Assembly (NCBI GenBank): GCA_963712165.1
Contig: CAVQGY010000003.1
Location: forward strand, 434,001 to 498,000
Direction of reading: 5' to 3'
Source: B10-G9 sp963712165
Lineage (GTDB): Bacteria; Chloroflexota; Anaerolineae; Anaerolineales; UBA11858
DNA length: 64,000 nucleotides
Shown piece after piece: positions 54,439 through 63,567 of this stretch. The notes below the pieces were generated by a model. That model did no database searches and had not been told where the DNA came from. It saw nothing but the letters and a program-made list of their open reading frames with translations. How positions within the stretch are numbered: position 1 is the stretch's first letter; each line of letters starts with the position of its first letter. Both the position numbers and the translations under genes were made by a program.

Positions 54439-55068
54439 TTACTCCTGGAGCATAGATTCTATCCTGGCGACAATCAGATCAAGAGCTACGCGGTTGTAGC
54501 CGCCTTCAGGAATGATCACACTGGCATATCGCTTGGATGGCTCTACGAACTCCAGGTGCATGGGTCGGACCGTATCAAGATATTGTTCAATCACATTCTC
54601 AGTTGTTCGGCCCCGTTCTTCGATATCCCTGCGCAAACGGCGGATGAAGCGGATATCCGCATCAGTGTCAACATAGATCTTGAGATCAAATAGCTTCCTT
54701 AATTCTGGCTCAGCAAAGAGCAATATGCCCTCAACGATCAAGATCTGCTGAGGCTCGACCAGGGTTGTTTCTGATGTTCTGGTGTGGGTTTTGAAATCGT
54801 AGTGGGGAAGCTCGATCGAATTCCCCGCTTTGAGTTGATTAATATGCTCGATCAAAAGCTCCGTTTCCAGTGATGAGGGGTGATCGAAATTCACCCTGGC
54901 CCGTTCCTCTTGAGATAGATGGTGCAGTTCAAGGTAGTACGCATCGTGAGGGAGGAAGGCAATCTTTTCAGGACCGACCGTTTCCAGGATATAGTCTGCA
55001 ATCGTAGTCTTTCCGGAGCCCGTTCCTCCGGCAATACCAATTACTAGAGAAGTGATATGTTTGGTCAT
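54439..55068 (-). CDS. udk: Uridine kinase
   Basis: Phosphorylates uridine or cytidine with ATP or GTP for pyrimidine salvage. 209 residues from ATG 55068 (MTKHITSLVIGIAGGTGSGK), with P-loop GGTGSGKTT at about 14-22, the substrate motif HDAYY and the RRLRRDIEERGR lid. The upstream frame to 55131 is unconserved. The -10 TATAAT ends 10 nt before this ATG, so the mRNA has almost no leader and no Shine-Dalgarno. Stop 3 nt before the M20 start. Confidence 0.94.
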   Translation of the reverse strand: MTKHITSLVIGIAGGTGSGKTTIADYILETVGPEKIAFLPHDAYYLELHHLSQEERARVNFDHPSSLETELLIEHINQLKAGNSIELPHYDFKTHTRTSETTLVEPQQILIVEGILLFAEPELRKLFDLKIYVDTDADIRFIRRLRRDIEERGRTTENVIEQYLDTVRPMHLEFVEPSKRYASVIIPEGGYNRVALDLIVARIESMLQE

Positions 55069-55077
55069 GGTGATCGT

Positions 55078-55083
55078 ATTATA
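55078..55083 (-). promoter_or_regulatory. udk -10 box, near-leaderless
   Basis: TATAAT on the minus strand (55083-55078); the expected transcript start at about 55071 is 2-4 nt before the udk ATG at 55068. The -35 is poor. Confidence 0.6.
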
Positions 55084-55224
55084 CTTGAACGCTGCTAGGT
55101 TCAGTTTAGCAATTGAGCTGTAAGGAATCAATCCCCTGATCAGGTTTCTTCAAAGGCGATCTATGAAACAATAATCAGATTTGAACGTATATTTGATAGG
55201 ATTCATTTAAGGAGAGATAAAAAA

Positions 55225-55536
55225 ATGAAGAAGAACCTGCTAATGCTTGTGTTGATCGTGATTCCTTTGCTGCTAGCAGCATGCACTGCTGGCCCCAATG
55301 AACTCAGAAATACACCCGATGAAGATGGAGAGGTGGCTGGTTTTTGGAAGGGAATCTGGCATGGGATGATTTCCCCGATCACATTCATCTTGTCTTTATT
55401 CTCCAAGAATATTTATGTATTCGAGGTCCATAATAATGGTGGTTGGTACACCTTTGGATTTCTGCTAGGTGCTTCAGCGACCTTTGGAGGTTCTGGCGGC
55501 GGTGCAGCCTGCCGGGGAAGAAGAAAGGATAAATAA
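55225..55536 (+). CDS. Small lipoprotein with hydrophobic Gly-rich tail
   Basis: 103-residue lipoprotein. The signal peptide ends in LLLAAC, lipidated Cys at 20. It continues with an acidic stretch (NTPDEDGEVAGFW), a hydrophobic middle (GMISPITFILSLF), then IYVFEVHNNGGWYTFGFLLGASA and a Gly-rich, basic C-terminus. No known family. Shine-Dalgarno AAGGAG 12 nt upstream. It lies divergently opposite udk with proC convergent, standing alone. Confidence 0.75.
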   Translation: MKKNLLMLVLIVIPLLLAACTAGPNELRNTPDEDGEVAGFWKGIWHGMISPITFILSLFSKNIYVFEVHNNGGWYTFGFLLGASATFGGSGGGAACRGRRKDK

Positions 55537-55549
55537 GCCTGGATAAAGC

Positions 55550-56410
55550 TCAGTTTTCTACCCGAAGGGGCGCCTCCGGCGGCTCTTCGGCCTTTTCTCC
55601 CAGAATCTGGCTCTTTTGGTATGCAGCCCAGACAGCTTTGGATAGGATCGTGCGCATACCGCCTTTTTCCAACTGGTAGATGGCTTCCGCGCTTGTTCCG
55701 CCAGGGGATGTGACCATATTGCGCAATTCAGCTAAGTGCAGCTCGGATTGCTGGGCAAATTCTACGGATCCCTTGAGCGTCTCCAGAACGATCAGGCGGG
55801 CATCACGGCGAGAAAAACCCAGGTGGACCGCGGCATCGATCAGGGCTTCAGCCAGTAAAAAAACATAAGTCGGTCCGGTACCGCTTACGGCGGTTGCCAT
55901 ATTGAGGGCGTCTTCCTTCTCCATGTAGAGCTGTTTGCCCATCGCCTCCAGGATCGTTTTGGCTTCTTCCCGCTGGGTTTCAGTCACCGCGACCGAATCT
56001 GTCCAGACGGTCATCCCCGCACTGATCTGGGCAGGTGTGTTGGGCATGGACCGGATAACTGATTTGTGAGAGAGGCCTTTTTGGATGGTAGAGATTGGCA
56101 TCCCCGCAACGATTGAAAATACCAGGCTTCCGGCTGGTATTTTTCCTTTCAGGTCCGAGAACACATCCGGCAAGACCTGGGGTTTAACTGCCAGGATCAC
56201 GATATCCGCACCCACCACGGCCTGCTGGTTTTCTCCAGTGACCTTTACTCCGTATTTGGTCCTTACTAAATCTCTCTGTTCCGGATAGGGGTCCGCGGCA
56301 GTGATCTGCTCAGGTGAAACTTCATTCTTTCGAAGCAAGGCACCGATCATTGCGCCTGCCATATTTCCGCTGCCTATCAAAGCGATTTGTTTGTTTTCCA
56401 GATGTTTCAT
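55550..56410 (-). CDS. proC: Pyrroline-5-carboxylate reductase
   Basis: Last step of proline synthesis. 286 residues from ATG 56410 (MKHLENKQIALIGSGNMAGAM) behind GGAGGAAAGC. The NADPH-binding motif IGSGNMAGAM is at residues 11-20, VKPQVLPDV and the C-terminal MVTSPGGTSAEAIYQLE are conserved. The unrelated nitroreductase gene is 84 nt upstream. Confidence 0.95.
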   Translation of the reverse strand: MKHLENKQIALIGSGNMAGAMIGALLRKNEVSPEQITAADPYPEQRDLVRTKYGVKVTGENQQAVVGADIVILAVKPQVLPDVFSDLKGKIPAGSLVFSIVAGMPISTIQKGLSHKSVIRSMPNTPAQISAGMTVWTDSVAVTETQREEAKTILEAMGKQLYMEKEDALNMATAVSGTGPTYVFLLAEALIDAAVHLGFSRRDARLIVLETLKGSVEFAQQSELHLAELRNMVTSPGGTSAEAIYQLEKGGMRTILSKAVWAAYQKSQILGEKAEEPPEAPLRVEN

Positions 56411-56494
56411 GCTTTCCTCCTGCCGTCGTTTCCTGCTTATTGAGTTACCTGCCTGCAATGCTGGAATTGTACCATTCTGGGTTGTGTGCCTGAT

Positions 56495-57292
56495 TTACCT
56501 GTCAGGCCTGTTTTGTTCCTGGTTCATATAATTCTGATCGGCTAAATAAGCCAAAAGGCGTGACGAGATTTCCTGCTGACTGGAGCGGGTATATTTGACA
56601 CGTGTATAGAGTTGGGCCAGGTTCTCAATGGAGTTGGCTTCTGCCTGGTTTTTGAGCCAGGAGGATTTCATATATCGCTCCCAACCCTTGATCTCTCTCT
56701 CTGAATAGATCGACTTTATTTCCTGGTCGGTATAGTCATGATAGGTTTCCTTATGAACGAGTCCCCGGGTAGGCAGTCGATCCCGAAGATCAGGGTTTTC
56801 ATCCGGATAACCCAGTGAATAGCCAACCACAGGAACGACGTTCTCTGGAAGCTCTAGTATCTCACCAATAAGGTCAGCGTTGGCGAAAGTACTTCCCAGG
56901 TAGCAGAGGCCAAGGCCCCGCGACTCTGCGGCCAGCGCGACGGTTTGCGAGACAAGGATCGCGTCCATTGCAGCAACCATAAAGCTAAAAAAGTTATCGA
57001 AACCATCAGGTGCGTTGCTGAGGTCTAGCCACAACCGCATACGGTGAAAATCAGCACAGAAGGTCATCAGAACCGGCGCTTCGACTACCATGGACTGTTC
57101 TAGGTGAGGTTTGAGGAGCTTCGCGCGAAGGTCCGCATCCTGGGTGGTGATGATCGAATAGGCTTGCATATTCCCGGAAGATGGGCTTCGAATTCCGGCT
57201 TCAAGGATTTCTTCCAGCAGCGCTTCCGGGATCGGATCTGGTTTATATTTCCGGATCGAGCGATGTTGATGGATTTGTTCAATGACTGGCAT
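56495..57292 (-). CDS. NfsA-like FMN nitroreductase family protein
   Basis: 265 residues from ATG 57292 (MPVIEQIHQHRSIRKYK) with GGAGGAAAG upstream. The family signature HRSIRKYK and AGIRSPSSGNMQAYSI is at the N-terminus, and the C-terminal half gives SRGLGLCYLGSTF and VPVVGYSLGYPDE. A long C-terminal region suggests the NfsA/FRP type rather than the short type. It binds FMN and reduces nitro groups, quinones or flavins with NAD(P)H; the natural substrate is unknown. Confidence 0.88.
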   Translation of the reverse strand: MPVIEQIHQHRSIRKYKPDPIPEALLEEILEAGIRSPSSGNMQAYSIITTQDADLRAKLLKPHLEQSMVVEAPVLMTFCADFHRMRLWLDLSNAPDGFDNFFSFMVAAMDAILVSQTVALAAESRGLGLCYLGSTFANADLIGEILELPENVVPVVGYSLGYPDENPDLRDRLPTRGLVHKETYHDYTDQEIKSIYSEREIKGWERYMKSSWLKNQAEANSIENLAQLYTRVKYTRSSQQEISSRLLAYLADQNYMNQEQNRPDR

Positions 57293-57366
57293 GTACTTTC
57301 CTCCAGGATGATCTTCCTTAATAAAAATCAGTATACGATATTTAGACTGGTTGTGTTCTCCAATTC

Positions 57367-57415
57367 TGAAGCGAAAAAAAATAGGGTTCAAGGTGTTTGG
57401 CCTTAAGCAAACCCC
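57367..57415 (-). terminator. Probable terminator after PPK2
   Basis: On the minus strand a GC-moderate stem (GGGGTTT ... AACCC) with an inner GTTTG/CAAAC hairpin is followed by eight T (57374-57367). Confidence 0.6.
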
Positions 57416-57498
57416 ATTCCATTTGACATTGGTTAGAGGATAGGACGTTGATTAGAATATTGAAACCCTGGAGAGTATAGTGCCTGAATTGCCCGGGA

Positions 57499-58341
57499 CT
57501 AGTTTTCTTCGTAGAAATTCTCTCCGTAAACAGCAGGGACCCACTTTTGGCTGGTGATGGGAGGGCGCTTGTAGCCAGGGTCAACTTGAGTGGGAGGTAG
57601 TTCAACTGGCTCGGGGGAGAGATCCTCGTAATCTATCAAGCCGAGTAGGTGTGTGATGCAATTCAACCTGGCGTGGCGTTTTATCGTGGCGTCGACCACA
57701 TACCAGGGCGCTTTATCCGAATCTGTATACATGAACATGGCATCCTTCGCCCGGGAATACTCTACCCATTTTGTGCGTGATTCCATATCCATAGGAGAGA
57801 GTTTCCAGCGGCGTGAGGGGTCCGTATTTCGGGTCCGGAATCGCTTTTCCTGTTCTTCGGCACTTACCGAGAACCAATATTTGATAAGTATGATTCCAGA
57901 GCGGATCAACATGCGTTCAAACTCCGGACAGGTGCGTAAAAACTCGCGGTATTCATCATCAGTACAGAAACCCATCACACGCTCCACACCTGCGCGGTTG
58001 TACCAGCTGCGATCGAATAGAACCATTTCTCCGGCGGAAGGTAGGTGGGGGATATAGCGCTGAAAATACCACTGCTGCTTTTCCCTGTCCGATGGGGTTC
58101 CCAGTGCAACAACGCGAACAATGCGGGGATTAAGGCGCTGAGTGATCCTTTTTATCACGCCACCTTTGCCAGCGGCATCCCGGCCTTCAAAGATCACACA
58201 AACCTTCAAGCCTTTTTCCTTGATCCAGTACTGGAGTTTCACCAATTCCTCTTGGAGGTGGGCCAGTTCCCGATTATAGTGGGAAGCCTTTAGCCTGCCT
58301 GAGGCGCTATATTCAAGGGTGACTTGATCTTCTGACATCAC
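57499..58341 (-). CDS. ppk2: Polyphosphate kinase 2
   Basis: Transfers phosphate between polyphosphate and nucleotides (mainly forming NTP or NDP from polyphosphate). 280 residues with Walker A FEGRDAAGKGG (51-61), the lid RITQRLNPR, and Walker B FDRSWYNRAGVE. No N-terminal regulatory domain, so it is the single-domain type. The AMP/ADP preference is not decided by sequence alone. The tRNA-Thr gene lies 140 nt upstream on the same strand. Confidence 0.93.
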   Translation of the reverse strand: MMSEDQVTLEYSASGRLKASHYNRELAHLQEELVKLQYWIKEKGLKVCVIFEGRDAAGKGGVIKRITQRLNPRIVRVVALGTPSDREKQQWYFQRYIPHLPSAGEMVLFDRSWYNRAGVERVMGFCTDDEYREFLRTCPEFERMLIRSGIILIKYWFSVSAEEQEKRFRTRNTDPSRRWKLSPMDMESRTKWVEYSRAKDAMFMYTDSDKAPWYVVDATIKRHARLNCITHLLGLIDYEDLSPEPVELPPTQVDPGYKRPPITSQKWVPAVYGENFYEEN

Positions 58342-58480
58342 CTGCTCCTTTGATCCGGAATTATCGCTGTGAAATGTCCGTTCTCATTACTATATCCAAA
58401 TCGAATTTTTCCGTCAACTGTTTTGGTTAGGTTTACACGGGAATTGGAGGCTTAGTTGAGAAAATCATCTAAATAAAGAG

Positions 58481-58552
58481 AGCCACCGATGGGAGTCGAA
58501 CCCATAACCTATCGCTTACGAAGCGATTGCTCTACCCTTGAGCTACGGTGGC
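58481..58552 (-). tRNA. tRNA-Thr (anticodon CGT)
   Basis: Cloverleaf: acceptor GCCACCG/CGGTGGC, D stem GCTC/GAGC, anticodon stem ATCGC/GCGAT with loop TTCGTAA, T stem ATGGG/CCCAT with TTCGACT. Anticodon CGT reads ACG. Discriminator T; CCA is not encoded. Confidence 0.95.
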
Positions 58553-58657
58553 GGAAAAGCTGTTGGTTGACGGGTGGAATTATACCAGCTATCATACGGG
58601 AGTGACAGGTGGCTGATGCCTGGTCCAGCACTATTTCACTATCTTAAGGAGTACGAT

Positions 58658-59908
58658 TTGCGCATAGCTGTTCTATCCTATCACACCTGTCCTTTGGCCA
58701 CGCTGGGGGGAAAAGATGCCGGCGGGATGAATGTTTACGTTCGTGATCTGGCTTTATTTCTTGGTCGGGAAGGCGTTCAATTGGATGTATTCACTCGATC
58801 CCAGGATGAGCACGTTCCGCATGTTCTGCATGACCTCGGGTATGGAAACCGAGTGGCGCATATACCTGCCGGACCTGAATACCCCTTGCCGAAGGAACAA
58901 TTGATAGAACATATTCAGGAGTTCGTGGACAGGATCCAGGCTTTTTCCAAAACCAAGGATCTGAAATACGATCTGATACACAGTCATTACTGGATGTCAG
59001 GATTGGCAGCAGAAAAGCTCTCTGCAATCTGGAACGTACCAGTGATCCAGATGTTCCATACTTTAGGGAAATTGAAACAGGCGGTTGCCCAGAATGCTGA
59101 AGAGGCAGAAGGTGATTACCGGATAAAAGGAGAGTCCCGGGTCATCGAGAATGTTGATGTGATTATCGCGTCGACTTCCACGGAGAAAGAGCAGCTAGTA
59201 ACCCTTTATGAGGCTCCGGCTCAAAAGATCGAAATCATCCCACCGGGTGTGGACTTAAGTCATTTCTATCCAATACCGCCCGATGAAGCCAAGGAATTTG
59301 TAGGAGTTCCCCTGGAAAAAAAGATGCTCCTGTTTGTGGGCCGGATCGAGCCGCTGAAGGGCATCAAAACCCTGTTGCGGGCAATCGGGATCCTGCGAGC
59401 GAACGGAGAATCCGAAGATGACCTGTGCCTGGCTGTAATTGGTGGTGAGTTGGAGGATGAGAATGGTGAAGAAACAGAAGAAGTCAAGCTGCTCATGAAG
59501 CTTCGGGATGAGTACGGGCTGCAGGATATGGTCACTTTCCTTGGGAAACAAAACCAGGATTCACTGCCATATTACTATTCAGCAGCAGAGATGGTTATCA
59601 TGCCCTCTCATTATGAATCCTTTGGAATGGTGGCATTGGAATCTATGGCTTGCGGCACTCCGGTGATCGCTTCCATGGTTGGCGGTCTTATCCATCTCGT
59701 TGAAGATGGCGTAACGGGATACCATGTCCCGGTTGAAGACCCCCGGGCCCTCAGTTCGAGAATTGCGAGTTTGATAAAGGATAAAGCGCTGAGATATCGG
59801 ATGGGCCATGATGCTTTTGCGTTCGCCAAGAACTATAACTGGGAGAATATTTCGACCCGAATGATCCAGCTTTATTCAGCAACCATCGATGGCAGTTTTC
59901 CCCCCTGA
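58658..59908 (+). CDS. GT4 family glycosyltransferase (MshA/sucrose-synthase-like)
   Basis: 416-residue GT-B retaining enzyme. I chose TTG 58658 because AAGGAG lies 6 nt upstream and the family N-terminus RIAVLSYHTCPLATLGGKDAGGMNVYVRDLA begins here (cited in pieces: LGGKDAGGMN is the donor-loop motif). Earlier frames add unconserved residues. The C-terminal donor site has LLFVGRIEPLKGI and PSHYESFGMVALESMACGTP with the E-x7-E motif. UDP- or GDP-sugar donors are usual; acceptor unknown. Stands between the tRNA and the two-component genes. Confidence 0.9.
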   Translation: MRIAVLSYHTCPLATLGGKDAGGMNVYVRDLALFLGREGVQLDVFTRSQDEHVPHVLHDLGYGNRVAHIPAGPEYPLPKEQLIEHIQEFVDRIQAFSKTKDLKYDLIHSHYWMSGLAAEKLSAIWNVPVIQMFHTLGKLKQAVAQNAEEAEGDYRIKGESRVIENVDVIIASTSTEKEQLVTLYEAPAQKIEIIPPGVDLSHFYPIPPDEAKEFVGVPLEKKMLLFVGRIEPLKGIKTLLRAIGILRANGESEDDLCLAVIGGELEDENGEETEEVKLLMKLRDEYGLQDMVTFLGKQNQDSLPYYYSAAEMVIMPSHYESFGMVALESMACGTPVIASMVGGLIHLVEDGVTGYHVPVEDPRALSSRIASLIKDKALRYRMGHDAFAFAKNYNWENISTRMIQLYSATIDGSFPP

Positions 59909-59917
59909 GCTAACCTA

Positions 59918-60568
59918 TTATTCCTGGTCTGGTACCAAACCATATCGAATTGCCAGGATAGCAGCTTGCGTCCTGTCCGCGACCCCAAGTTTTTTAAGCA
60001 GCACACTGGTATAGTTCCTGACTGTACCTTCTGCCAAAAATAATTTTTCTGAGATCTCTGTATTCGATAATCCCTGGGAGAGTAAGGTTAAGATATCCCT
60101 TTCACGCTCCGTGAAGGTGTAATGAGTTGGCGGTTGTGATCTGCCAAAATTTTCAGCATATTCGGAGAGCAGTTTTCCTGCTACCTGGGGATCTATGAAG
60201 GATTTCCCCTGCAGTGTGCCTTTGATGGACTTGATCAAATCACCAGGTGGTGTGTCTTTTAATAAATAACCCGCCGCACCGCTGCGAATTGCGTCAAAGA
60301 TCCATTCATCATCATCGTAGGTGGTCAATATCAGGACATAGATGTCCGGGTAGGAGCTGGTGATCTTGCAGGTTGCCTGAACGCCGTTCATTTCAGGCAT
60401 CTTAAGATCCATCAGTACCAGGTCAGGATGAGTATCAGGGATCAAATCCAGGGCCTGGGCACCATCATATGCGATACCGACTACTTCAAGGTCGGGATCA
60501 GCATTGATGATGGTTTGCAGGCCTTCGCAAACGATCTTCTGGTCATCACAGATCAAGATTCTGTACAT
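59918..60568 (-). CDS. NarL/LuxR-type response regulator
   Basis: 216 residues. An N-terminal receiver (acidic pair DD at 8-9, phospho-Asp at 54 in VLMDLKMPEMNG, K of LLKDTPPG) is followed by a LuxR helix-turn-helix (about 148-205, LSQGLSNTEISEKLFLAEGTVRNYTSVLLKKLG). It overlaps the kinase gene upstream by 23 nt, so the pair is cotranscribed. Target genes are unknown. Confidence 0.94.
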   Translation of the reverse strand: MYRILICDDQKIVCEGLQTIINADPDLEVVGIAYDGAQALDLIPDTHPDLVLMDLKMPEMNGVQATCKITSSYPDIYVLILTTYDDDEWIFDAIRSGAAGYLLKDTPPGDLIKSIKGTLQGKSFIDPQVAGKLLSEYAENFGRSQPPTHYTFTERERDILTLLSQGLSNTEISEKLFLAEGTVRNYTSVLLKKLGVADRTQAAILAIRYGLVPDQE

Positions 60569-61817
60569 GATTTAACTCCGTTAGAATACTTATTTTTGTG
60601 CCGGATCCAGGTTGGCTGTTTATTTCAAATCTGCAGCCGCATTCTGCAGCCCGTTCCTTCATCCCTCGGATCCCAAGTGTATCGAGAGATGTATGCTGAT
60701 CCGGTTCAAATCCCACACCATCATCTTCAATGATCATGGCGTAAAGGTTCTTTTCCAGATAAAGGCTGAGACTGACACGATTCGCATCAGCATGCTTGAT
60801 GATGTTTTCGAGAGATTCCTGAGCAATTCGGTAATAGACCTGTTCGATTTGGATAGAAGATTCCGGTATGATCTCGGGCAGATGAAGATCAAGAACGAAC
60901 CCTCCTCGCGATGCCGCTTGAACAGAGAGGTTTTCGAGAGCCAATTTAAGCCCTAAGTCTTCCACCTGCCTCACGCGCAGATCTTTAAGCGCCCTCCTTG
61001 TATCAGTCAGCCCGGTCCTGGTCTTTTCCAGGGCGTGGTCCAGGCGTTCTATAATCTCCTGGTGTCCTTCTCCTAGCAGGATCTTAATCGCTTCCAGGTT
61101 CACCGTAAGCCCGGACAGGGTATGCGCAAGGGTATCATGCAGGTCACGGGCCAGGCGATTGCGTTCCCGGCTTGTTGCTAATTGCTCAAGGGTTATTGCA
61201 TATTCACTCAGTTTTAAATTGGCAGATAGCAGTTTGCTTTCCTGCTGGCGCTGGGTATTGATCAACCGGGTAACGATATGGCCAATCATCCCGAAGGCAA
61301 AAGCCCGGATCAAGGGAAGACCGAGGATGGGAAGGGTTTCAAAATTGACCATTTCCAGGCGAGAGAACAAGATCACTAACTCAATGATCGATGTTAGAAA
61401 AGTGAAGGCTAACACATACCTGAAGTGGTACTGCCAGGCGATGATGACCAGGGGAACAATCAGGATTGGGAACAGGAGCCAGGAGCGCAAGATGGTGATC
61501 TGGGCGGTTTCCTGGGGGCTGGCCAAATAGACCAGATTGCTGAAGAGGGGGACGACAGTTGCAGAAATCAATGCCAGTGGAAGATAGTAGTGTCCCAGCT
61601 TTTGTTCCAGCCAGGACCAGGACAGATAAACGAATAACACGCCATTGATCGCCAGGTTCACGTAGGACTGGATTTGGGAGGGATTGACTATCTGACCGGT
61701 TTGGAGGGCAGTGAAAAGTGACAGGGCCGCAAAATATGCCATTGCGATCCCTGTGAAATACCGGAAGGTCTGGATAACCTCAGTCCTTTTTTTGCGTGGG
61801 GGCATACGGTTCATCAT
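60546..61817 (-). CDS. NarX-type sensor histidine kinase
   Basis: 423 residues. About six N-terminal membrane helices (about 20-185) are the sensor. A HisKA_3 segment follows, with phospho-His at 227 in RLARDLHDTLAHTLSGL, and an HATPase with DDGVGFEP and GIRGMKERA. The partner response regulator overlaps its end. A membrane-embedded sensor with short loops suggests detection of an envelope or membrane signal; the signal is unknown. Confidence 0.92.
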   Translation of the reverse strand: MMNRMPPRKKRTEVIQTFRYFTGIAMAYFAALSLFTALQTGQIVNPSQIQSYVNLAINGVLFVYLSWSWLEQKLGHYYLPLALISATVVPLFSNLVYLASPQETAQITILRSWLLFPILIVPLVIIAWQYHFRYVLAFTFLTSIIELVILFSRLEMVNFETLPILGLPLIRAFAFGMIGHIVTRLINTQRQQESKLLSANLKLSEYAITLEQLATSRERNRLARDLHDTLAHTLSGLTVNLEAIKILLGEGHQEIIERLDHALEKTRTGLTDTRRALKDLRVRQVEDLGLKLALENLSVQAASRGGFVLDLHLPEIIPESSIQIEQVYYRIAQESLENIIKHADANRVSLSLYLEKNLYAMIIEDDGVGFEPDQHTSLDTLGIRGMKERAAECGCRFEINSQPGSGTKISILTELNHVQNLDL

Positions 61818-61907
61818 AACATAATGGGGGCCTGGAGGCTTCCGAATAGTGATTAAAACTGAGCTAATGTGATTCCTGTCATAATGCCCAATCTATTTGC
61901 CTGAGGT

Positions 61908-63164
61908 CTATCCGACCTCCGAGGTTGAACTTGCCGCATTTCCAGCCGCCCAACCCGTTGAGAAAGCTGCTTGAAGGTTAAACCCTCCAGTGTTGGCATC
62001 CACATCAAGGATCTCGCCTGCAAAATAGAGTCCCCTGATCAATTTCGATTCCATGGTTCGCGGATCAACTTCTTTGGTATTAACGCCACCCGCAGTGATG
62101 ATGGCGTTTTCAAAACCTTTATGTCCGGTCACATTAAATTTGAATCCACCTTTCAACCAGGCCAGGAGGGTTTTCCTTTCTGCAGCAGTGATCTGGCTGT
62201 TCTTTTTATCCCAGGGAATTCCGGTCTGCTCTACACAAACTGGAATGATCCTTTTTGGAAGTAAGCCGGCTAATAAAGAGGAGAATTGTTTTACCCCCAG
62301 GAGTTGGAGATCGCGCTGAAGCCGGGTATCAAGTGTCTGGTGAGAGAGGGCGGGTTTGAGGTCAATGATGATCTCCACAACTTTTCCTTCCCCAAGGGCA
62401 ACGACAATTTCTCTGCTCAGAGTCAGGATCACTGGTCCGGAGAGGCCAAAATGAGTGAACATCAACTCTCCGAAGAGCTGATTGGTAGGTATCTGATTGA
62501 TGTAAACGATTGCGAGAATGTTGCTTAAACTCAATCCCTGGAGGTCCTGAGGCACTTTACCGGAAGTGATCAGAGGGACGAGGGATGGCCGCAACGGCTG
62601 GATGGTGTGTCCTGCCAGCCGGGCAAATGCCAGCCCATCACCAGTTGATCCTGTACCGGGATAGGCTTTGCCGCCCGTGGCAAGGACCACTTTTTGTGAG
62701 GAGAATTTCCCCCTGGAAGTGAGAACCCCCTTCACCTGGTTATCATCGATCAACATTTCTTCCAACCGGGTTTCTGTAAGCAACTCTACGCCTGAATCCT
62801 TGCACCAGGAAAGAAGGGCATCGATCACATCCCTCGCGTTTTCACTAGCCGGAAAGATCCTACCTCCGCGCTGTTCAACTGTCGGAACACCCAATTCCCT
62901 GAAGAACCCCCGCAGCTCCTGATTATAAAACTGGTAAAAGACACCTTTGAGGAACAATCCTTCTTTATTGAACTGCTCCAGGGCTTCCTCGATCGGAGCA
63001 GAATTCGAGAGATTGCAGCGATGTTTTCCGGTCAGGAGCAGTTTTCTGCCGGGTCGGTCCATCTTTTCGATCAGCAAGGTCCGGCACCCTTTCTGGGCTG
63101 CCTGACCGGCTGCCATCAATCCTGCTGGTCCACCACCAACCACGATTAGATCATAAACATTCAT
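61908..63164 (-). CDS. BaiN/HI0933-like NAD(P)/FAD-dependent oxidoreductase
   Basis: 418 residues from ATG 63164 (MNVYDLIVVGGGPAGLMAAG). The FAD dinucleotide motif GGGPAGLMAAGQA is at the N-terminus, the family-specific LTGKHRCNLSNSA and ATGGKAYPGTGSTGDG follow, and the C-terminus has ITAGGVNTKEVDPRTMESK and GLYFAGEILDVDANTGGFNLQAA. Function in most members is unknown; gut BaiN reduces bile-acid intermediates. The gene is convergent with nothing and alone. A start at 63215 adds unconserved residues. Confidence 0.87.
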   Translation of the reverse strand: MNVYDLIVVGGGPAGLMAAGQAAQKGCRTLLIEKMDRPGRKLLLTGKHRCNLSNSAPIEEALEQFNKEGLFLKGVFYQFYNQELRGFFRELGVPTVEQRGGRIFPASENARDVIDALLSWCKDSGVELLTETRLEEMLIDDNQVKGVLTSRGKFSSQKVVLATGGKAYPGTGSTGDGLAFARLAGHTIQPLRPSLVPLITSGKVPQDLQGLSLSNILAIVYINQIPTNQLFGELMFTHFGLSGPVILTLSREIVVALGEGKVVEIIIDLKPALSHQTLDTRLQRDLQLLGVKQFSSLLAGLLPKRIIPVCVEQTGIPWDKKNSQITAAERKTLLAWLKGGFKFNVTGHKGFENAIITAGGVNTKEVDPRTMESKLIRGLYFAGEILDVDANTGGFNLQAAFSTGWAAGNAASSTSEVG

Positions 63165-63249
63165 AAAGTTGTTTCTCAGTCTGATGAATGTGCATTGCTT
63201 GAAGTGTATCATCATCCCGGATCCAGATCGTGATTGTATATTTCATTAT

Positions 63250-63278
63250 TTGACAAATGGGAATAAGTTAATTAGAAT
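63250..63278 (+). promoter_or_regulatory. Promoter of the B12-uptake gene
   Basis: TTGACA (63250-63255), exact 17-bp spacer, TAGAAT (63273-63278). The transcript would start near 63285, just ahead of the riboswitch. Confidence 0.8.
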
Positions 63279-63318
63279 TAGCTCGTTGTATATGTTCGGC
63301 AATTTAACAATTGAAAAT

Positions 63319-63440
63319 AGCATTGGTGCCAGTACTCCTTCAGGGGAGGGCTTGATGGCGAAGTCTGTGAGAATCAGACGCTGACCCGCAACTGTGATTC
63401 GAGTGTAAGAACCCGATAAGCCAGGTCGACCGCCAATGCT
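63319..63440 (+). promoter_or_regulatory. Cobalamin riboswitch
   Basis: The 122-nt aptamer is closed by P1, AGCATTGG (63319-63326) with CCAATGCT (63433-63440). It has the conserved core pieces GGTGCC, GGGAGGGCTT, GTGAGAATC, ACCCGCAACTGTG and the B12-box AAGCCAGGTCGACCGCC. A terminator follows and a vitamin B12 lipoprotein gene is downstream, so it is an off-switch by transcription attenuation. Confidence 0.92.
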
Positions 63441-63510
63441 GACCGTTCATTGATCTCTCGAGGTAAGGAGGTGTGAACCTGGATTATTTAACCAGAATCC
63501 CATTTGCTTT

Positions 63511-63534
63511 CCCTGTCTGAGACAGGGATTTTTT
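63511..63534 (+). terminator. Attenuator terminator of the B12 leader
   Basis: CCCTGTC (63511-63517) pairs with GACAGGG (63521-63527) with a 3-nt loop, followed by ATTTTTTG. It lies between the riboswitch and the btuF-like start. Confidence 0.85.
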
Positions 63535-63567
63535 GTTAAACAGATTAGTCGATACTATTGAGGAAAG

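Larger units (their letters stand above)
63165..63567. other. Intergenic region holding B12 promoter, riboswitch and terminator
   Basis: This 403-nt gap contains no gene but holds, in order, a strong promoter, a cobalamin riboswitch and an intrinsic terminator ahead of the btuF-like gene. The start of the minus-strand flavoprotein gene sits at its left edge. Confidence 0.8.

Noticed and set aside
58481..58552. tRNA-Thr as an attachment site of an integrated element
   Set aside because: No integrase, no direct repeat of the tRNA end, and ordinary housekeeping genes on both sides.
63469..63520. AAGGAGG followed by GTG and a short frame, a possible leader peptide before the B12 terminator
   Set aside because: The spacing of 2 nt between the Shine-Dalgarno and GTG is too short and the peptide has no regulatory codon run; the riboswitch already explains the attenuator.
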